Source: Siphonodentalium dalli
Taxonomy: Eukaryota > Mollusca > Scaphopoda > Gadilida > Siphonodentaliidae
Assembly: GCA_032622095.1 (NCBI GenBank)
Contig: CP136063.1
Span: 70,967,980-71,031,979, forward strand
Length of the DNA: 64,000 bases
Direction of reading: 5' to 3'
Shown: positions 1 through 10,200 of the stretch, piece by piece
Position numbering within the stretch: position 1 is the first letter of the stretch
Layout of the letters: the number at the start of each line of letters is the position of its first letter
Notes under the pieces: model-generated
The model's input: the letters and a program-made list of their open reading frames with translations, nothing else
The model's database searches: none
What the model was told of the DNA's origin: nothing
Translations under genes and position numbers: made by a program

Positions 1-640
1 CGTTCTCCCGAATCGGAAGTGAAATCCGTTAACTAAATATATCGTTCGAGAGCGCAGAGTTTGCTGCACATCATGCAAAAAGTCCCAACTCAATATCTCA
101 AGCCGTTCTGGATTCCCTATAAAGAGCGTTGTTTTATCCTTCGACAAGTAGCGAACTTTTAAACCGGAAGTGCGAACCATATCATTTTTCGGCGGTTCAT
201 GACACACATACACGTGCAAATAATGAAAAATTCCGAACCCCATATCTCAAGCCGTTTAGGAGGAGATCTCTTCACAACAATAAAACCGATAAAGAGCGTT
301 GTGCCCAAAGGTCAAGGTCAGACGAAGTTCCCTATTAGTTCATCGACTGCCAATGCGCAATGGCTAAGAAGATTCCGAATTTCAAATCAATCGGACAAGC
401 CGTTTCGGCGATATAAGAAATCAAACCTCGATTTTGCAAGTCATTTTAGTGGCGCGAAGACCCCCCAAAAATCAACAAAATGTCGATAACTCTGAAGGTC
501 AACGTCGGAAATAAATCAGGTTTTTAAACAGCCATAACTAACGAAGTTTATGTCCGATTTTAAAAATTCGAGTTGCATAGCAATCAGTGGCATCTACTGA
601 TGACGTCTACTAAATGTCATCAAAATATTCGCTAAAATAG
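1..640 (+). repeat. Diverged interspersed repeat core, copy A (5' end outside window)
   Basis: This is the first of three related copies. The phrase around the CGGAAGTGAAATCCGTTAAC motif near position 16 returns near 680 and 2106, and the CCCTATAAAGAGCGTT phrase near 115 returns near 780 and 2207. The A-to-B offset is about 663 bp. Identity is clearly imperfect, with many substitutions and small indels, so this is an old repeat. The short open frames here are broken differently in each copy and show no protein family I recognise. I infer a non-autonomous mobile-element core; the left end lies beyond the window. Confidence 0.7.
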
Positions 641-1260
641 TTTTGAGATACATACCCACACGCCCGCTCTCCCGAACCGGAAGTGATATCCGTTAACTAT
701 ATATATCGTTCGATAGCGCAGAGTTTGCTGCACATAATGCAAAACGTCCCAACTCAATATCTCAAGCCGTTCTGGATTCCCTATAAAGAGCGTTCTTTTA
801 ACCTTCGACCAGTAGCGAACCCTATAATTTTTCAGTATTTTAGAACACACATACAGGTGCAAATAATGAAAAAAGTCCGAAATCGATATCTCAAGCCGTT
901 TCGGAGGAGATATGTGCACAACAATAAAACAGATAGAGAGCGTTGTTTCCAAAGTTCAAGGTTACACGAAATTCCCTATTTATGCCTCGACTTCGTATAC
1001 TCAATGGCTATACAGGTACCAAATTTCAAATCAATCGGTCAAGTCATTTCGCCGATATAAGAGATCAAACATCGATTTCGCAAGTTACTTTTGTGTCGCG
1101 AAAAACCCCCAAAAATCAACAAAATGGCGATAACTCCGAAGGTCAAGGTCGGACGAAATTCTCAATAGGCTATTTTAACAGATATTCCAAAGTTATATAC
1201 TAAAGCCGAAAATAGTAGGCGAATCGGTCCAGCCGTTCCGGAGATTAAGGCATGTTATCG
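641..1260 (+). repeat. Diverged interspersed repeat core, copy B
   Basis: Second copy of the same core. It begins with the TTTTGAGATACATACCCACA phrase shared with about 2069-2088, and ends with a phrase near 1205-1250 (AATCGGTCCAGCCGTTC-like) that is repeated at 2668-2695. It leads directly into an A/T microsatellite-like tail and hairpins, so the core plus tail looks like one element whose 3' end is on the right. Confidence 0.7.
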
Positions 1261-1400
1261 GAATAATAAGAATAAAAAAAATAATAATAAAAGCCAGAAG
1301 AATTACAATATACTTCCATGTTAAAACATGGAAGTATAATAATAAAAGCCAGAAGAATTACAATATACTTCCATTTACAATGGAAGTATAACTAGAATGA
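1261..1400 (+). repeat. Element 3' tail with two tandem perfect hairpins
   Basis: An AATAATAAT-like run is followed by AAGCCAGAAGAATTACAATA and a perfect hairpin at 1310-1337 (13-bp stem, outer half ATACTTCC / GGAAGTAT, 2-nt loop). The tail phrase then repeats 55 bp later with a second perfect hairpin at 1365-1389 (11-bp stem, 3-nt loop). A microsatellite followed by a stem-loop is the 3' architecture described for pearl/Helentron-type non-autonomous elements of invertebrates. Assigning the family from memory of that architecture is inference. Confidence 0.6.
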
Positions 1401-1644
1401 AACTGTAATTGCACAGCAATTTCGATACTTCCATGTTCGCCAATGACGGAAATTGTGTCACCTGATAAAGCGTCAGTTTTCAGGAGACACATATCAGTAT
1501 GGTGATACTGTAGCTCATAGTAATACTCGGCAACCGCAGATTATATCCACCAAATGTCACCAATATCTGCACCAAAAACATTTTGAGATACATACCAACA
1601 CGCCCGTGCTTCCAAACCGGAAGTGAAATCAGTAAAAATTATCA
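1401..1644. other. Repeat remnants between copies B and C
   Basis: A lone left hairpin arm (ATACTTCCATG, near 1425) without its right arm is followed by about 100 bp with no recognised content. From about 1545 to 1640 there is a short diverged copy of the phrase that opens copies B and C, including TTTTGAGATACATACC and CCGGAAGTGAAATC. I see no gene. Confidence 0.5.
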
Positions 1645-1856
1645 TATATAGGTAGTACCCACCCACCGTCCCATCCCGCCACCCATAGTATATTATGCAT
1701 CGCAGGCGCTCGTATATAGGTAGTACCGTAGTACCCACCCACCCATCACGCCACCCATAGTATCTTATGCGCCGCATGCAGGCTCTCGTATATAGGTAGT
1801 ACCCACCCACCATCTCATCCCGCCACCTATAGTATCTTATGCGCCGCTGGCTCTCG
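1645..1856 (+). repeat. Three-copy minisatellite, 68-76 bp unit
   Basis: Units start at TATATAGGTAGTACC near 1645, 1713 and 1789, giving lengths of 68, 76 and 68 bp. The longer middle unit carries an 8-bp internal duplication (GTAGTACC twice). Each unit contains CCACCCATAGTAT-like and TTATGC motifs and ends in a CTCG phrase. A fourth start near 1857 degenerates at once. The array sits between two copies of the flanking interspersed repeat. Confidence 0.85.
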
Positions 1857-2655
1857 TATATATGTAGAATGTAGAACGTATATATGTAGAATGACTTACA
1901 ATTTTGCAAGTCATTCTAGGGGTCCGAAAACCCCATAAAAATCAGGTTTTTAAGCAGCCATAACTCGAGAAGTTTAAGTCCGATTTTAAAAATCTGAGTG
2001 GAGTAGTGGTCAGCGACAACTAAAGATTATGTCCACCAAATTTCATCAAAATCTGCGCCAAAATAGTTTTGAGATACATACCCACACGCCCGTTCTCCCG
2101 AACCGGAAGTGAAATCCGTTAACTATATATATCGTTCGAGAGCGCAGAGTTTGTTGCACATCATGCAAAAAGTCCCAACTCAATATCTCGAGCCGTTCTG
2201 GATTTCCTATAAAGAGCGTTGTTTTATTCTTCGAACAGTAGCGAACTTTTAAACCGGAAGTGCGAACCCTATCATTTTTCGGTGGTTCATAACACACATA
2301 CATGCGCAAATAACGAAAACAGTCCGAAATCGATATCTCAAGCCGTTTCGGAGGAGATACGATCACAACAATAAAACAGATAGAGAGCGTTGTTTCCAAA
2401 GTTCAAGGTCACATGAAATTCCCTATTTGTGTCTCGACTTCGTATACTCAATGGCTATGCAGGTACCAAATTTCAAATCAATCGGTCAAGCCGTTTCGAC
2501 GATATAAGAATTCAAACCTCGATTTCGCAAGTGACTTTTGTGTCGCGAAAAACCCCCAAAAATCAACAAAATGGCGATAACTCCGAAGGTCAAGGTCGGA
2601 CGAAATTCTCAATGGGCCATTTTCAGAGAACTTCCAAAGTTATATACTAAAGCCG
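1857..2655 (+). repeat. Diverged interspersed repeat core, copy C
   Basis: Third copy. Its beginning (about 1905-2040, with ATCAGGTTTTTAA and CCATAACTCGAGAAGTTTA) matches about 440-640 of copy A, and 2069-2650 matches 650-1200 of copy B. The B-to-C spacing of about 1427 bp is longer than A-to-B because the minisatellite and remnants lie between them. No coding potential that I trust. Confidence 0.7.
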
Positions 2656-2790
2656 AAAACAGTAGGTGAATCGGTCCAGCCGTTCTTGAGATATAAGCAT
2701 GTTATTGGAATAAGAAGAATAATAAAAATAAGAATAAAAGCCAGAAGAATTACAATATACTTCCATGTTAAAACATGGAAGTATAATAAT
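2656..2790 (+). repeat. Element 3' tail with perfect hairpin
   Basis: Same tail as at 1261-1337: an AATAATAAAAATAAG-like run, then AAGCCAGAAGAATTACAATA, then a perfect hairpin at 2757-2784 with a 13-bp stem and 2-nt loop, then ATAAT. Copy C plus this tail makes one element with the same 3' end as copy B. Confidence 0.6.
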
Positions 2791-3010
2791 AGTGAAAAAT
2801 ATATTTTTTTTTTATTTTTAATTTCACACCGTGGGGAAGCGTTGGGTCGATATCGCGATATCTTCATTTTCAGTATCCCTTAGATGCCTACATTCCCTAG
2901 AGATTTCACGGTCCTACTGCAATTAGTTTCTGAGTATTTCAAATAAACGGAAAACGACCTCAGTACAAAAACAATATACTTCCTTGGTTACACCATGGAA
3001 GTATAATAAT
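2791..3010 (+). repeat. Diverged 200-bp hairpin-ended repeat preceding the 1725-bp array
   Basis: About 2870-3010 matches 3070-3210 at a constant 200-bp offset. The shared content includes TAGATGCCTA, an AGAGATTTC.CGGTCCT phrase, GAGTATTTC and the closing hairpin (2977-3005 versus 3177-3205). Similarity is much lower than between array units. The first part of the 1725-bp unit is thus itself a roughly 200-bp hairpin-ended repeat with an older copy in front of it. Confidence 0.75.
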
Positions 3011-3176
3011 CGAAAAAGGGCCATAACTCTGTCAAAAGATATTGGACCAACATCCGGATACCATTATTTCTAGTAGACCTTAGATGCCTATATTCGCTAG
3101 AGATTTCGCGGTCCTCCTCCCATTAGTGTCTGAGTATTTCCAATTAAACAGAAAACGGCCGCAGTAGAAAAACAAT

Positions 3177-3205
3177 ATACTTCCTTGGTTACACCATGGA
3201 AGTAT
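3177..3205. repeat. Unit hairpin of the 1725-bp satellite (representative)
   Basis: A 29-nt inverted repeat has outer arms ATACTTCC and GGAAGTAT, one T-T mismatch, an inner TGGT/ACCA stem and a TAC loop, so 12 of 13 positions pair. The same hairpin starts at 4902, 6627, 8352, 10077, 11802, 13527, 15252, 16977, 18702 and 20427; only its left arm remains at 22152-22160. In array 2 it starts at 50339, 52064, 53789, 55514, 57239, 58964, 60689 and 62414. It relates to the hairpins at 1310, 1365 and 2757. Role unknown; possible element terminus or breakage site. Confidence 0.9.
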
Positions 3206-3390
3206 AATAATAGGGAACAATCATGAGTGGAAAGAATCGCAGTTTATGGACGGAAAATATGAAGTATGGTGATTATATGTTGTCCTAACATGTGTAGGTT
3301 GATCTCAAGTGTTTGGACGTGACCCCACCCCTGTCTCGAAATTGGGTGACGGGATTGGGAAAACATCAACCCCTGGTACAAAATGCTAAG

Positions 3391-4230
3391 TTTGAGGCCC
3401 TGTAACTCCGTTAATTTCCAACGGATTTAAAAATTGTTTCCAGTTTTGTGAGTTGCTGCTGACATAGATTGCATAGTGTAAATTTCATCTGATTTGGAGA
3501 CGGATAACACTTTGATTATTGGAAAGCATATGGGCCCAAATTCAAACTTGACGGCTAAAATCTCCGCCATTTTCCAACGGATTTACGATCTGTTTTCAGC
3601 TTCGAGATCGGCTGATGTTGCAGATGTTATATTCCAAGTTTCATCTGATTCGGAGAAGAATAAAAAATTGGTACCACGGACCACCCCTCCCCAGACCCAC
3701 AATAATGAGCCGACACTGTCAAAAATTGGCCCAACGCGTGCCCTCTTCAGTCCGCACACATTTGCATTTCAGATGACATCGTATGTTCGATATCTTCGGA
3801 GGAGATGTGGTCACAAGCACATGGGCCCAAAATTGCAAAGTTTGACGGCCTGCAATTATTTCAGTTTTCGATGGATTTTCGAAATTCTTTCAGTTTCTAG
3901 ATCGGCTGATGTTGCAGATGATATATTTCAAGTTTCATCTGATTCCGAGAAGAATTAAAAATTGGTACCACGGACCACCCCTCCCCAGACCCACACTAAT
4001 GAAGCGAAACTGGCAAAATTTGGCCCACCGCGTGCCCCCTTCCGTCCGCACACGTTGGCGTGTCAGATGTCATCCTATGTTCGATATCTTCGGAGGAGAT
4101 GTGTACACAAGCACATGGGCCCAAATTGCAAACTTTGAGGGCCCGTAACTCTTGCATTTCTTCTCGGATTTCAAAAATCCTTTCCGGTATGGGTTTGTTT
4201 TCGTTCGGGAAATACATAAACTTAAATAGA
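3391..4230 (+). repeat. Internal degenerate sub-repeats of the 1725-bp unit (shown in unit 1)
   Basis: Within each unit a TTTGA(G/C)GGCC-centred block recurs at about 3391, 3547, 3841 and 4134, with spacings of about 156, 294 and 293 bp. The two 294-bp copies are the clearest: GATCGGCTGATGTTGCAGAT at 3606 and 3900, the TTGGTACCACGGACCACCCC phrase at 3668 and 3962, and CGATATCTTCGGAGGAGATG near 3788 and 4081. This explains the internally repeated peptide in the 154-codon frame (3494-3958) and argues that the frame is a by-product. Confidence 0.85.
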
Positions 4231-7200
4231 TGAATGTCAATCAAAATTTTATTTTGCGAAAATGTTGGCCCCCCACCCCAGTGTCAAAATATATGTCCGA
4301 CCCTGTCAAATTTTCCTTCTCTGACTAAACTGACAACTGTCAACACGACTATGAAAACCACATGCAGTTATCTGGAATGATACAAGAGGACAACAGAGTA
4401 CAATCAAATAGAGGTTTGCCAACTATGGGCGGTAACTCCTCAGGGAAAGCGCGGACACAAGTTTTGATGCCCGTGGGCAGTAGGGCATATCGAGGTGTGC
4501 ATACGGTCCAATTTTCGATGCTCTGCTCCTTATAATTTCCGAGATAATAAAATCACATATTTTTATATAAAGGGAGATAACTCCGTGGGATAAACGCGGA
4601 CAATATTCGTTATGAGCCAAAGGCATAAAACTCATTTACCCCAATATACTTACCAATCTTGAGTTTTCTAATCCTAATACTTTCAGATATTAGGGAGTTG
4701 AAAAATAGTATAGTATAATAATAATGAAAAATAATCGAAAAAGGGCCATAACTCTGTCAAAAGATATTGGACCAACATCCGGATACCATTATTTCTAGTA
4801 GACCTTAGATGCCTATATTCGCTAGAGATTTCGCGGTCCTCCTCCCATTAGTGTCTGAGTATTTCCAATTAAACAGAAAACGGCCGCAGTAGAAAAACAA
4901 TATACTTCCTTGGTTACACCATGGAAGTATAATAATAGGGAACAATCATGAGTGGAAAGAATCGCAGTTTATGGACGGAAAATATGAAGTATGGTGATTA
5001 TATGTTGTCCTAACATGTGTAGGTTGATCTCAAGTGTTTGGACGTGACCCCACCCCTGTCTCGAAATTGGGTGACGGGATTGGGAAAACATCAACCCCTG
5101 GTACAAAATGCTAAGTTTGAGGCCCTGTAACTCCGTTAATTTCCAACGGATTTAAAAATTGTTTCCAGTTTTGTGAGTTGCTGCTGACATAGATTGCATA
5201 GTGTAAATTTCATCTGATTTGGAGACGGATAACACTTTGATTATTGGAAAGCATATGGGCCCAAATTCAAACTTGACGGCTAAAATCTCCGCCATTTTCC
5301 AACGGATTTACGATCTGTTTTCAGCTTCGAGATCGGCTGATGTTGCAGATGTTATATTCCAAGTTTCATCTGATTCGGAGAAGAATAAAAAATTGGTACC
5401 ACGGACCACCCCTCCCCAGACCCACAATAATGAGCCGACACTGTCAAAAATTGGCCCAACGCGTGCCCTCTTCAGTCCGCACACATTTGCATTTCAGATG
5501 ACATCGTATGTTCGATATCTTCGGAGGAGATGTGGTCACAAGCACATGGGCCCAAAATTGCAAAGTTTGACGGCCTGCAATTATTTCAGTTTTCGATGGA
5601 TTTTCGAAATTCTTTCAGTTTCTAGATCGGCTGATGTTGCAGATGATATATTTCAAGTTTCATCTGATTCCGAGAAGAATTAAAAATTGGTACCACGGAC
5701 CACCCCTCCCCAGACCCACACTAATGAAGCGAAACTGGCAAAATTTGGCCCACCGCGTGCCCCCTTCCGTCCGCACACGTTGGCGTGTCAGATGTCATCC
5801 TATGTTCGATATCTTCGGAGGAGATGTGTACACAAGCACATGGGCCCAAATTGCAAACTTTGAGGGCCCGTAACTCTTGCATTTCTTCTCGGATTTCAAA
5901 AATCCTTTCCGGTATGGGTTTGTTTTCGTTCGGGAAATACATAAACTTAAATAGATGAATGTCAATCAAAATTTTATTTTGCGAAAATGTTGGCCCCCCA
6001 CCCCAGTGTCAAAATATATGTCCGACCCTGTCAAATTTTCCTTCTCTGACTAAACTGACAACTGTCAACACGACTATGAAAACCACATGCAGTTATCTGG
6101 AATGATACAAGAGGACAACAGAGTACAATCAAATAGAGGTTTGCCAACTATGGGCGGTAACTCCTCAGGGAAAGCGCGGACACAAGTTTTGATGCCCGTG
6201 GGCAGTAGGGCATATCGAGGTGTGCATACGGTCCAATTTTCGATGCTCTGCTCCTTATAATTTCCGAGATAATAAAATCACATATTTTTATATAAAGGGA
6301 GATAACTCCGTGGGATAAACGCGGACAATATTCGTTATGAGCCAAAGGCATAAAACTCATTTACCCCAATATACTTACCAATCTTGAGTTTTCTAATCCT
6401 AATACTTTCAGATATTAGGGAGTTGAAAAATAGTATAGTATAATAATAATGAAAAATAATCGAAAAAGGGCCATAACTCTGTCAAAAGATATTGGACCAA
6501 CATCCGGATACCATTATTTCTAGTAGACCTTAGATGCCTATATTCGCTAGAGATTTCGCGGTCCTCCTCCCATTAGTGTCTGAGTATTTCCAATTAAACA
6601 GAAAACGGCCGCAGTAGAAAAACAATATACTTCCTTGGTTACACCATGGAAGTATAATAATAGGGAACAATCATGAGTGGAAAGAATCGCAGTTTATGGA
6701 CGGAAAATATGAAGTATGGTGATTATATGTTGTCCTAACATGTGTAGGTTGATCTCAAGTGTTTGGACGTGACCCCACCCCTGTCTCGAAATTGGGTGAC
6801 GGGATTGGGAAAACATCAACCCCTGGTACAAAATGCTAAGTTTGAGGCCCTGTAACTCCGTTAATTTCCAACGGATTTTAAAATTGTTTCCAGTTTTGTG
6901 AGTTGCTGCTGACATAGATTGCATAGTGTAAATTTCATCTGATTTGGAGACGGATAACACTTTGATTATTGGAAAGCATATGGGCCCAAATTCAAACTTG
7001 ACGGCTAAAATCTCCGCCATTTTCCAACGGATTTACGATCTGTTTTCAGCTTCGAGATCGGCTGATGTTGCAGATGTTATATTCCAAGTTTCATCTGATT
7101 CGGAGAAGAATAAAAAATTGGTACCACGGACCACCCCTCCCCAGACCCACAATAATGAGCCGACACTGTCAAAAATTGGCCCAACGCGTGCCCTCTTCAG

Positions 7201-10200
7201 TCCGCACACATTTGCATTTCAGATGACATCGTATGTTCGATATCTTCGGAGGAGATGTGGTCACAAGCACATGGGCCCAAAATTGCAAAGTTTGACGGCC
7301 TGCAATTATTTCAGTTTTCGATGGATTTTCGAAATTCTTTCAGTTTCTAGATCGGCTGATGTTGCAGATGATATATTTCAAGTTTCATCTGATTCCGAGA
7401 AGAATTAAAAATTGGTACCACGGACCACCCCTCCCCAGACCCACACTAATGAAGCGAAACTGGCAAAATTTGGCCCACCGCGTGCCCCCTTCCGTCCGCA
7501 CACGTTGGCGTGTCAGATGTCATCCTATGTTCGATATCTTCGGAGGAGATGTGTACACAAGCACATGGGCCCAAATTGCAAACTTTGAGGGCCCGTAACT
7601 CTTGCATTTCTTCTCGGATTTCAAAAATCCTTTCCGGTATGGGTTTGTTTTCGTTCGGGAAATACATAAACTTAAATAGATGAATGTCAATCAAAATTTT
7701 ATTTTGCGAAAATGTTGGCCCCCCACCCCAGTGTCAAAATATATGTCCGACCCTGTCAAATTTTCCTTCTCTGACTAAACTGACAACTGTCAACACGACT
7801 ATGAAAACCACATGCAGTTATCTGGAATGATACAAGAGGACAACAGAGTACAATCAAATAGAGGTTTGCCAACTATGGGCGGTAACTCCTCAGGGAAAGC
7901 GCGGACACAAGTTTTGATGCCCGTGGGCAGTAGGGCATATCGAGGTGTGCATACGGTCCAATTTTCGATGCTCTGCTCCTTATAATTTCCGAGATAATAA
8001 AATCACATATTTTTATATAAAGGGAGATAACTCCGTGGGATAAACGCGGACAATATTCGTTATGAGCCAAAGGCATAAAACTCATTTACCCCAATATACT
8101 TACCAATCTTGAGTTTTCTAATCCTAATACTTTCAGATATTAGGGAGTTGAAAAATAGTATAGTATAATAATAATGAAAAATAATCGAAAAAGGGCCATA
8201 ACTCTGTCAAAAGATATTGGACCAACATCCGGATACCATTATTTCTAGTAGACCTTAGATGCCTATATTCGCTAGAGATTTCGCGGTCCTCCTCCCATTA
8301 GTGTCTGAGTATTTCCAATTAAACAGAAAACGGCCGCAGTAGAAAAACAATATACTTCCTTGGTTACACCATGGAAGTATAATAATAGGGAACAATCATG
8401 AGTGGAAAGAATCGCAGTTTATGGACGGAAAATATGAAGTATGGTGATTATATGTTGTCCTAACATGTGTAGGTTGATCTCAAGTGTTTGGACGTGACCC
8501 CACCCCTGTCTCGAAATTGGGTGACGGGATTGGGAAAACATCAACCCCTGGTACAAAATGCTAAGTTTGAGGCCCTGTAACTCCGTTAATTTCCAACGGA
8601 ATTTAAAATTGTTTCCAGTTTTGTGAGTTGCTGCTGACATAGATTGCATAGTGTAAATTTCATCTGATTTGGAGACGGATAACACTTTGATTATTGGAAA
8701 GCATATGGGCCCAAATTCAAACTTGACGGCTAAAATCTCCGCCATTTTCCAACGGATTTACGATCTGTTTTCAGCTTCGAGATCGGCTGATGTTGCAGAT
8801 GTTATATTCCAAGTTTCATCTGATTCGGAGAAGAATAAAAAATTGGTACCACGGACCACCCCTCCCCAGACCCACAATAATGAGCCGACACTGTCAAAAA
8901 TTGGCCCAACGCGTGCCCTCTTCAGTCCGCACACATTTGCATTTCAGATGACATCGTATGTTCGATATCTTCGGAGGAGATGTGGTCACAAGCACATGGG
9001 CCCAAAATTGCAAAGTTTGACGGCCTGCAATTATTTCAGTTTTCGATGGATTTTCGAAATTCTTTCAGTTTCTAGATCGGCTGATGTTGCAGATGATATA
9101 TTTCAAGTTTCATCTGATTCCGAGAAGAATTAAAAATTGGTACCACGGACCACCCCTCCCCAGACCCACACTAATGAAGCGAAACTGGCAAAATTTGGCC
9201 CACCGCGTGCCCCCTTCCGTCCGCACACGTTGGCGTGTCAGATGTCATCCTATGTTCGATATCTTCGGAGGAGATGTGTACACAAGCACATGGGCCCAAA
9301 TTGCAAACTTTGAGGGCCCGTAACTCTTGCATTTCTTCTCGGATTTCAAAAATCCTTTCCGGTATGGGTTTGTTTTCGTTCGGGAAATACATAAACTTAA
9401 ATAGATGAATGTCAATCAAAATTTTATTTTGCGAAAATGTTGGCCCCCCACCCCAGTGTCAAAATATATGTCCGACCCTGTCAAATTTTCCTTCTCTGAC
9501 TAAACTGACAACTGTCAACACGACTATGAAAACCACATGCAGTTATCTGGAATGATACAAGAGGACAACAGAGTACAATCAAATAGAGGTTTGCCAACTA
9601 TGGGCGGTAACTCCTCAGGGAAAGCGCGGACACAAGTTTTGATGCCCGTGGGCAGTAGGGCATATCGAGGTGTGCATACGGTCCAATTTTCGATGCTCTG
9701 CTCCTTATAATTTCCGAGATAATAAAATCACATATTTTTATATAAAGGGAGATAACTCCGTGGGATAAACGCGGACAATATTCGTTATGAGCCAAAGGCA
9801 TAAAACTCATTTACCCCAATATACTTACCAATCTTGAGTTTTCTAATCCTAATACTTTCAGATATTAGGGAGTTGAAAAATAGTATAGTATAATAATAAT
9901 GAAAAATAATCGAAAAAGGGCCATAACTCTGTCAAAAGATATTGGACCAACATCCGGATACCATTATTTCTAGTAGACCTTAGATGCCTATATTCGCTAG
10001 AGATTTCGCGGTCCTCCTCCCATTAGTGTCTGAGTATTTCCAATTAAACAGAAAACGGCCGCAGTAGAAAAACAATATACTTCCTTGGTTACACCATGGA
10101 AGTATAATAATAGGGAACAATCATGAGTGGAAAGAATCGCAGTTTATGGACGGAAAATATGAAGTATGGTGATTATATGTTGTCCTAACATGTGTAGGTT

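Noticed and set aside
3494-3958. 154-codon open frame present in all 19 satellite units, with a duplicated internal peptide
   Set aside because: Units are nearly identical, so persistence of the frame is not evidence of selection. The peptide duplication follows the 294-bp DNA sub-repeat. No family motif; overlapping frames on the other strand persist equally well.
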